This document shows positions 4,794-9,462 of a DNA stretch of 9,462 bases, piece after piece. A program made the position numbers and the translations under genes. The stretch is taken from NCBI GenBank assembly GCA_020435025.1, contig JAGRAG010000010.1:1-9462 (forward strand), given 5' to 3'. This DNA is from Bdellovibrionales bacterium. GTDB taxonomy: Bacteria; Bdellovibrionota; Bdellovibrionia; Bdellovibrionales; UBA1609. The notes beneath the pieces were generated by a model. The model saw nothing but the letters and a program-made list of their open reading frames with translations, did not search any database and was not told where the DNA came from. The first letter of the stretch is position 1. Each line of letters begins with the position of its first letter.

Positions 4794-7700
4794 ATAGCCA
4801 AGCCAATCTGCCCAACTTAACCAGTTGGTCTTAAATACTAAATGAGGCGCCTTAGGAATATCTCGCGGCAATTTGCCTGAATCACAAAACTCCTTCCATT
4901 GCTTCTTATTTTTCAATTTAAGCCTACGAACAAATTTTCGTGCTTCACTAAATGATCTATATTCCCTCAATCGAGGCGCTATGACCCCTGTCCCCAAAAA
5001 GTCTCCAATACCCTTCCATTGATCCTTATAAACTTTTTCTGGCTTTTTTGGAATATTTGGCGGCACCTTGCCCGATCTACAATACTCTCTCCATTGGCTT
5101 TGAGATTTTATACCATGTTTTTTAACAAAAGCTTTTGCCTTACTAAATGAAACGAATTGCTTTTTTTGGGTTTGCACGTTCCCCGTGCCAAGAAAGTCCC
5201 CCCAACCTTTCCACTCTTCTTTATATGAGAAGGATGGAGTTGACGGGATATCGGAAGGCTTTTGCTCACTTTTAGAGTACTTTCGCCATTCGGTTTCACT
5301 TTTAAGTTTGAGGCTCCTAACGAAGCTCCTAGCGTCCTTGAAAGATCTAAACTTTTTTTGCTGAGCTGCAATATTTCCAGTACCAAGAAAATCTCCCCAG
5401 CCTTTCCATTCTTTCTTATAAATACGATCTGGTGATTGGGGAATATCTTCAGGCTTCTTCCCCTCTTTGCAGAAACGATACCATTCCTTCGCATTTCCAA
5501 GTTTCAATTTTTTTGCAAATGCTCTTGCATTACCAAACGACTGATACTTTCTCAATTGAGGAGCAACGGTCCTCGTGCCAAGAAAGTCACCCATACCTTC
5601 CCACTCATTCTTATAGACAATATGTGGATTAGTAGGGATATCTTCAGGTCTCTTATCTGATTTTCTGAACTCCTTCCAATCAGTAGATCCTTTCAGGTTT
5701 AAGCTCCTCACAAAAGCTCTTGACTCTTTAAATGGTCGATACTTTCTCAGCCTAGGTGCAATGACATTGGTACCTAAAAAATCACCATACCCCTTCCACT
5801 CCTCTTTATAAGTCGTCTCAGGAGCCCTTGGTATATCGTCAGGTAGCTTTCCTGATTTTCTATATTTAAACCACTCTTTCTGCCCACTCAAATTTAGGCT
5901 CTGCACGAACTTTCGAGATTCCTCAAATGTTTGAAACACTTTGTTGTAGTTTGCGATATTACCGGTACCTAAAAATTCGCCCCAACCCTTCCATTCCTCA
6001 CTATATATACGGTCAGGGGATTGAGGTATGTCTTCAGGTTTACCCCCATTGGCACAAAGCCGATACCACTGTTTTGCGCTCTTTAGGCTACAACTAGAGG
6101 CAAACTTCTGTGCCCACTTGTATGGCCTCCACTTAACTACTGATTTTGAAATAGCCTGTGAGAACAGGGATTTCTTTAGACCAACTTCAAAACCTGTCAA
6201 TTCAATGATTTTAGCTTCGGCTAAATTTAGATCTGCAATCGGTGAGGACTTTCTTCTTTTACCTTTGCCATACTTAACCCTCAGGATTTCCTCTTCAATC
6301 CTAGAGTCTTGGTCAGCCATAGCTCGGATTACTGTGATCAAGTTCTTAAAAACCCCTGAATCTATCGCATCCTCAACCTCATCCTTATTCTTATGGAATA
6401 TTGGAACAACTATATATCCTAGTTTTTTACCTGGCGATTTTCTAAGTGCTCGTCCAGTCGCCTGCACAATATCAATCTTAGAGTTTTTAGGGTCACAAAA
6501 GTACACCAGGTCGATCGCTGGCACATCCACACCTTCAGTCAAACATCTTGCGTTAGCTACAATCCCCTTTTTTTTCCCTTTAAAGTCATCTAAAACTAAT
6601 GCTCTTTCATTACTTGATTGCTTTCCGCTCACATGCCAAACATTAGAACGTGGATACATTTCTTGGTGTCGTTCACAAAATTCTTTTGCGGAACTAACTC
6701 TTGAATGGAAAGTTAAGGCATGTGTTGCTCCTACTTTTTTCATCACTTTGTCTAGGGCAAAGTTATTTGCTATTTCATCGATCGTAGTGTTTTTGGCAAT
6801 TTTCCTCTCCTTTATCCATTTTTTTAACTCTTCATCCTCGACACCAACTGCAAGTATTTTATAGTCTGAGAGGAATGCTGGCTTTCTCGCTATAGCATCT
6901 CCAAAGTTTAAGGCGAAAAATTCAGGTCCATAATGATCTTCATTACTCATGTCATATAGATAATTATAGGCCTCTTCGTTGTTTTTTATCTTATCAGATA
7001 CAATTCTAGGTGTAGCCGTCATAAATAAGCGCTTACTGGCTTTGATCTTTTTATCGTCTAGCACTGTGGCAAAGTTAGACAACTTCTCTCCAGCGGTTCT
7101 GTGGGCTTCATCACACACAACGAGGTCAAACTTCAACTTAGTATTTTCCATAGCTTTGGCTATTTGAGGGCTACTTTGATAGGTTGAGTACACAACTAAA
7201 TCGTTTTTCTTACCAAGCAATCCACGTATTTCTAAATGGTCTGTAGTGACTTTAGCCGCTAACTCAGCAACTGATTCTTCGACAGAATCTTTGCCAGCAA
7301 TATCTGATTCAGAACAAACACAAAAGAATTCAGATCTATTCTTTTCTTGGGCTTTCCAGTCATTTTTAAACTGCCTCAATAAAGACAACGAGGGGACTAG
7401 CACTAAGGTCTTTCCTGGCCTTAATTTTTCCTTGATCCAAAGACTCGTCAAAGTCTTCCCAGACCCACATGGGAGAATTAGCTTTCCTCGGTCAAATTTT
7501 TTGAATTTAGAAGTTACACTTTTGATTGCTTCACGCTGATGATCCCTTGGCTTAAAAACAATTCTTTGGGGCTTCCTGTTATGAATTGAATCTAGTATTG
7601 CTTGAACCTCATCTTGCGCGAGAGAGGCTAGATCAGAATAAGAAAATTGGTGATACTCTTTTTCAGAAGCCTTATTTTTGACAGCCAGAGAAACACCTGA

Positions 7701-8114
7701 TGCGTTTGTAAATAGGATTCTAATATCACTTTTAGTGGAAGCCGCTAACCAACTAGATAAACGACTTCCTGTCCAGGTAAGATTTTTCTTAGATTGGTCA
7801 TTAGTAAACTTACATTGTAAGGCCGCATATCTTCCATCAACATGCTTTAACAACAAATCAATCCCATGGTCTTTTTTTTCGATATTTAACCTTTTTAAAA
7901 CTCTAGGATCGACTTTAGACAACAATTTTACTTCTTTATAATCTCTAGAATAAGACCTATTAGTTAGAAAGAAGTGTTTACAAAACACCTCGAAGTATGA
8001 ACCTGCAGATGTATCAGAATTTGTGTTAAATTTTGCAAGCTGTTCGAATACCTCCTGCCAAGTCTTTGCTCTTTTCGGCCATTTGAACTTTGGTCTGGTC
8101 TGATTTCTTGCCAC
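4791..8114 (-). CDS. Mrr-type nuclease / SF2 helicase / seven INT_rpt repeats, 1107 aa
   Basis: A probable DNA restriction-type enzyme. The N-terminus holds a PD-(D/E)XK nuclease: E42, then D82 and D86 in KKDHGIDLLL, and Q100-C-K102 in AALQCKF, the usual D...QxK core. Residues about 190-600 form an SF2 (type III Res-like) helicase: Walker A CGSGKT (216-221), Ia LVLVPSLSLL, II DEAH (335-338), III TAT (366-368), V ARCLTEGVD, VI QATGRALR (551-558). Residues 662-1107 are seven tandem 65-aa repeats of the phage-integrase repeat (INT_rpt) type, each with WKGWGDFLGT-like ends. The start is GTG with GGGAG 5 nt upstream (8120-8124); the overlapping ATG at 8114-8116 is in another frame. Nuclease plus helicase recalls the front half of type ISP restriction enzymes, but no methylase is fused or adjacent. 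All catalytic motifs look intact. Confidence 0.9.
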   Translation of the reverse strand: MARNQTRPKFKWPKRAKTWQEVFEQLAKFNTNSDTSAGSYFEVFCKHFFLTNRSYSRDYKEVKLLSKVDPRVLKRLNIEKKDHGIDLLLKHVDGRYAALQCKFTNDQSKKNLTWTGSRLSSWLAASTKSDIRILFTNASGVSLAVKNKASEKEYHQFSYSDLASLAQDEVQAILDSIHNRKPQRIVFKPRDHQREAIKSVTSKFKKFDRGKLILPCGSGKTLTSLWIKEKLRPGKTLVLVPSLSLLRQFKNDWKAQEKNRSEFFCVCSESDIAGKDSVEESVAELAAKVTTDHLEIRGLLGKKNDLVVYSTYQSSPQIAKAMENTKLKFDLVVCDEAHRTAGEKLSNFATVLDDKKIKASKRLFMTATPRIVSDKIKNNEEAYNYLYDMSNEDHYGPEFFALNFGDAIARKPAFLSDYKILAVGVEDEELKKWIKERKIAKNTTIDEIANNFALDKVMKKVGATHALTFHSRVSSAKEFCERHQEMYPRSNVWHVSGKQSSNERALVLDDFKGKKKGIVANARCLTEGVDVPAIDLVYFCDPKNSKIDIVQATGRALRKSPGKKLGYIVVPIFHKNKDEVEDAIDSGVFKNLITVIRAMADQDSRIEEEILRVKYGKGKRRKSSPIADLNLAEAKIIELTGFEVGLKKSLFSQAISKSVVKWRPYKWAQKFASSCSLKSAKQWYRLCANGGKPEDIPQSPDRIYSEEWKGWGEFLGTGNIANYNKVFQTFEESRKFVQSLNLSGQKEWFKYRKSGKLPDDIPRAPETTYKEEWKGYGDFLGTNVIAPRLRKYRPFKESRAFVRSLNLKGSTDWKEFRKSDKRPEDIPTNPHIVYKNEWEGMGDFLGTRTVAPQLRKYQSFGNARAFAKKLKLGNAKEWYRFCKEGKKPEDIPQSPDRIYKKEWKGWGDFLGTGNIAAQQKKFRSFKDARSFVRSLKLKSETEWRKYSKSEQKPSDIPSTPSFSYKEEWKGWGDFLGTGNVQTQKKQFVSFSKAKAFVKKHGIKSQSQWREYCRSGKVPPNIPKKPEKVYKDQWKGIGDFLGTGVIAPRLREYRSFSEARKFVRRLKLKNKKQWKEFCDSGKLPRDIPKAPHLVFKTNWLSWADWLGY
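4794..6131 (-). repeat. Seven in-frame 195-bp tandem repeats coding INT_rpt units
   Basis: In gene order the units are at 5937-6131, 5742-5936, 5547-5741, 5352-5546, 5157-5351, 4962-5156 and 4794-4961. The first six are exactly 65 codons with no insertion or deletion; the last stops at 56, at the WADWLGY end. Consensus landmarks are an opening [FY]xSFxxARxFVRSLxL, W at position 22, DIP at 34-36, Y43, EWKGWGDFLGT at 46-56. Units 2, 3 and 6 end in [VI]APxLR[KE], while 1, 4 and 5 read GTGN[IV] after the FLGT. Units 1 and 4 share KPEDIPQSPDRIY, suggesting block duplication rather than simple single-unit growth. Confidence 0.9.
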
Positions 8115-8144
8115 ATTCTCTCCCGGACCATTGAAAAACGATAA

Positions 8145-8173
8145 ATACTAATTATTCTTGCTAAAAATTACAA
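8145..8173 (-). promoter_or_regulatory. Candidate promoter of the nuclease-helicase gene
   Basis: On the minus strand TTGTAA (plus 8168-8173, 4/6 to consensus) and TAGTAT (8145-8150, 4/6) are 17 bp apart. A start near 8138 would give a leader of about 25 nt carrying the GGGAG site. Supported by position and spacing only. Confidence 0.4.
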
Positions 8174-8186
8174 CGTATCCACCTTC

Positions 8187-8348
8187 ATGGCGACACCTTT
8201 TTCTAAACAAAATATACTAGACAACACTTTGCTTTTCGACCCTAATTTAATTAGCTATATCCCTAGAGGTTGGTCCCAAACCACAGAACCTGAATCTGCT
8301 ACCTTGCATAAATTTAACTATGTCGGCGGTTGGCCCCTAAAACAGTGA
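8187..8348 (+). CDS. Small ORF, 53 aa, unknown, possibly a gene remnant
   Basis: ATG at 8187 opens a 53-codon frame ending at TGA 8346-8348. The translation begins MATPFSKQNILDNTLLFDPN and contains PRGWSQTTEPES and NYVGGWPLKQ, protein-like with three tryptophans, but I know no family. There is no Shine-Dalgarno before the ATG. The frame stays readable for a dozen codons past the TGA (DLHLEYWRAITAG), which suggests that the stop is a mutation in a longer former gene. It points away from the helicase gene. Confidence 0.3.
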   Translation: MATPFSKQNILDNTLLFDPNLISYIPRGWSQTTEPESATLHKFNYVGGWPLKQ

Positions 8349-8379
8349 GACTTGCATCTTGAGTACTGGCGCGCCATAA

Positions 8380-8547
8380 CCGCCGGTTAATGATGGGCTT
8401 CAACAGTTTTCTACCCTACTTAACGGTAGCCGAGGCGTAACCACCGGAATTTATATGATTGAAGTTGAGACTCTTGGGAGAGCACCTGTTACCTACAACG
8501 GAACGGCAGAGCTTTTTTTGAAAAATTCTAAGTGGGAACAAACATAA
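8380..8547 (+). pseudogene. 3' remnant of an unidentified gene
   Basis: An open frame follows TAA 8377-8379 and ends at TAA 8545-8547. It reads GVTTGIYMIEVETLGRAPV and ends LFLKNSKWEQT, with strand-rich, natural composition, but it has no start codon with an RBS at its 5' end. It is in a different frame from the 53-aa ORF upstream, and the two together could be one gene broken by a stop and a frameshift near 8380. No family is recognised. Confidence 0.3.
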
Positions 8548-8571
8548 CGCAAGTACTGATCGTTTATATCC

Positions 8572-9402
8572 TCATGAAGTTTTTTGCTTTCCTATCAAGT
8601 AGTTAACAAAACCCGCACAAGACACCAACATGTACTTTGCATCTTCAAAATCCGCCAAATTCTCCCCAAAACCTAGTGAATGACGAATTCCGTTGGCATC
8701 GCTTGTGTAACCATATAGCGCACTAAATCCCCTTTTCATGGCTGGGTGTAGTTTATCCATTTCAGCTAGCAAATCCCCTAAAGTCGCCTTAGGATTGTCA
8801 GTTAGTATTCGGCAAAGGGCTTCAACAGCACTTATTGATTCCTTTATAGAGTTTCGATAATCTGGATTCTGTCGATCAGATAGTTTGCCTAAACTGGTTT
8901 TAATATGTTCTGAGACGTTGCCAAATTGGCTGGAAATATTTGTGGCACTTTCTATTGTCGATATTTCGATATCATCTGTTATAGGGGTAATAGAGCATTT
9001 TACAAATCTGTATCCTGAAAGTTCGCGTTCTAAAATTTGATTGCAAGCAGATATAAAACGCTCTTTTTTATTGTGGCTACACCGTTGAGCAATAAACTCG
9101 GTGAAATCATAAATTTCCCACCAGTTGGATTTAAAATAAAACTCTTTTATTTCCTTAACAGTATCCCCCCAGTTCCACGGGATTGTATCGGATTGCGTTT
9201 TAAAAAAATCTTCCCAAAGATCTTTAACCAGAGCACTGACATCATCATCCGGTATTGAAAATCCACCTTGCACTTTAGTACATGATAAAAAGTATTTATG
9301 AATTTGATTCCAAAGCCCATTTGCGAGATCAGCATCAATGTCATCTTTCTGAATTTCAAACTTTATAGGCTTATGACCATACCGTTCAGAAAATCGCGCC
9401 AC
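8572..9402 (-). CDS. AbiJ-NTD4 / HEPN-like abortive infection protein, 276 aa
   Basis: The N-terminus RFSERYGHKP (3-12) followed by LANGLWNQI (26-34) is the hallmark of the AbiJ-NTD4 domain. The C-terminal half is a HEPN-like Abi domain: IKESISAVEALCRIL (186-200), ATLGDLL, HPAMKRGFSALYGY, then NGIRHSLG (237-244) with the R240-H241 pair, and a closing helix DAKYMLVSCAGFVNYLIG. HEPN domains in such proteins act as RNases that halt growth on phage infection; activity here is inferred. The start is GTG: AGGAG at 9408-9412 is 5 nt upstream, with no better ATG in frame. The length fits the family. It is on the same strand as the nuclease-helicase gene 457 bp downstream, but the gap argues for separate transcription. 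No membrane segment. Confidence 0.85.
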   Translation of the reverse strand: MARFSERYGHKPIKFEIQKDDIDADLANGLWNQIHKYFLSCTKVQGGFSIPDDDVSALVKDLWEDFFKTQSDTIPWNWGDTVKEIKEFYFKSNWWEIYDFTEFIAQRCSHNKKERFISACNQILERELSGYRFVKCSITPITDDIEISTIESATNISSQFGNVSEHIKTSLGKLSDRQNPDYRNSIKESISAVEALCRILTDNPKATLGDLLAEMDKLHPAMKRGFSALYGYTSDANGIRHSLGFGENLADFEDAKYMLVSCAGFVNYLIGKQKTS

Positions 9403-9462
9403 AACTTCTCCTCTGTAAAATTGGTAAATTTTAGACTAGCAGTAAATTCAATATTCATAGAC

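Larger units (their letters stand above)
8115..8571. other. 457-bp gap between the helicase and AbiJ-like genes, with decayed coding sequence
   Basis: No intact gene of normal size is seen. The helicase RBS and a candidate promoter occupy 8119-8173. On the plus strand a 53-codon ORF (8187-8348) and a separate protein-like frame (8380-8547) follow each other. Between them lie two palindromes back to back, GGCGCGCC (8368-8375) and TAACCGCCGGTTA (8377-8389), in a locally GC-rich patch. The best reading is a decayed plus-strand gene; regulatory sites cannot be excluded. Confidence 0.5.

Noticed and set aside
5108..5500. Minus-strand 130-codon ORF in another frame of the repeats
   Set aside because: It is an out-of-frame shadow of the repeat array; its repetitive look comes from the 195-bp DNA repeats.
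6028..6864. Plus-strand 278-codon ORF
   Set aside because: It is antisense to the well-supported helicase core and repeat start, has no RBS or recognisable domain, and arises from the codon structure of the real gene.
8377..8437. Integron attC-like arrangement (TAAC...GCC at the start, GGCGTAAC at the end)
   Set aside because: The end box is not the required inverse of the first (GTTA expected), stems do not pair along the length, and the stretch reads as part of a coding remnant.
9147..9359. 70-codon minus-strand ORF inside the AbiJ-like gene
   Set aside because: It is an out-of-frame shadow of the AbiJ-NTD4 gene with no RBS.
9372..9459. Short minus-strand ORF from ATG at 9457-9459 (MNIEFTASLKFTNFTEEKLW...) overlapping the AbiJ-like gene start
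   Set aside because: No RBS is visible within the window, it ends after about 30 codons, and it overlaps the well-supported GTG start in another frame.

Overview
This is an AT-rich bacterial window with strong Shine-Dalgarno sites (AAGGAG, AGGAGG, GGGAG), frequent GTG/TTG starts and short intergenic gaps. Gene content suggests accessory DNA, probably a defence-type island in a low-GC Gram-negative (proteobacterial) chromosome. The species cannot be fixed from the sequence. No tRNA, rRNA, CRISPR array or complete insertion sequence is visible.

Left part (1-1780): a 198-aa protein of unknown function (+) converges on, and overlaps by 56 bp, a ~91-aa helical protein (-). Next is a 72-aa protein (-) with an ideal RBS, a clear intrinsic terminator and a candidate promoter with a hairpin near its 5' end. 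Positions 1581-1783 hold a TATAAT box, two adjacent hairpins and a small ORF, all leading into the next operon.

Centre-left (1784-4180): a two-gene operon (+). The first gene encodes a 622-aa protein with a PIN-like nuclease centre and two C-terminal membrane helices. The second encodes a 170-aa protein with one N-terminal membrane segment, starting at TTG. I know no described system with this pair, and it is the best candidate for a new membrane-linked nuclease (defence or toxin-like) module.

Middle (4194-4790): the 3' half of a tyrosine recombinase gene (-), broken by a frameshift and truncated upstream, abuts an unrelated ORF remnant on the other strand. This is a scar of a former mobile element.

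Right part (4791-9402): two larger genes on the minus strand. The first (GTG start) is a 1107-aa fusion of an Mrr/PD-(D/E)XK-type nuclease domain, an SF2 helicase and seven exactly 65-aa tandem repeats of the INT_rpt (WGDFLGT) type. It resembles the nuclease-helicase half of a type ISP restriction enzyme, with the repeat array where methylase and target recognition would be. Upstream of it, after 457 bp of decayed coding sequence, lies a 276-aa AbiJ-NTD4/HEPN-like abortive infection protein (GTG start). Together the PIN-membrane pair, nuclease-helicase-repeat protein and AbiJ-like protein, with a dead integrase among them, look like a defence island; that joint role is inference.
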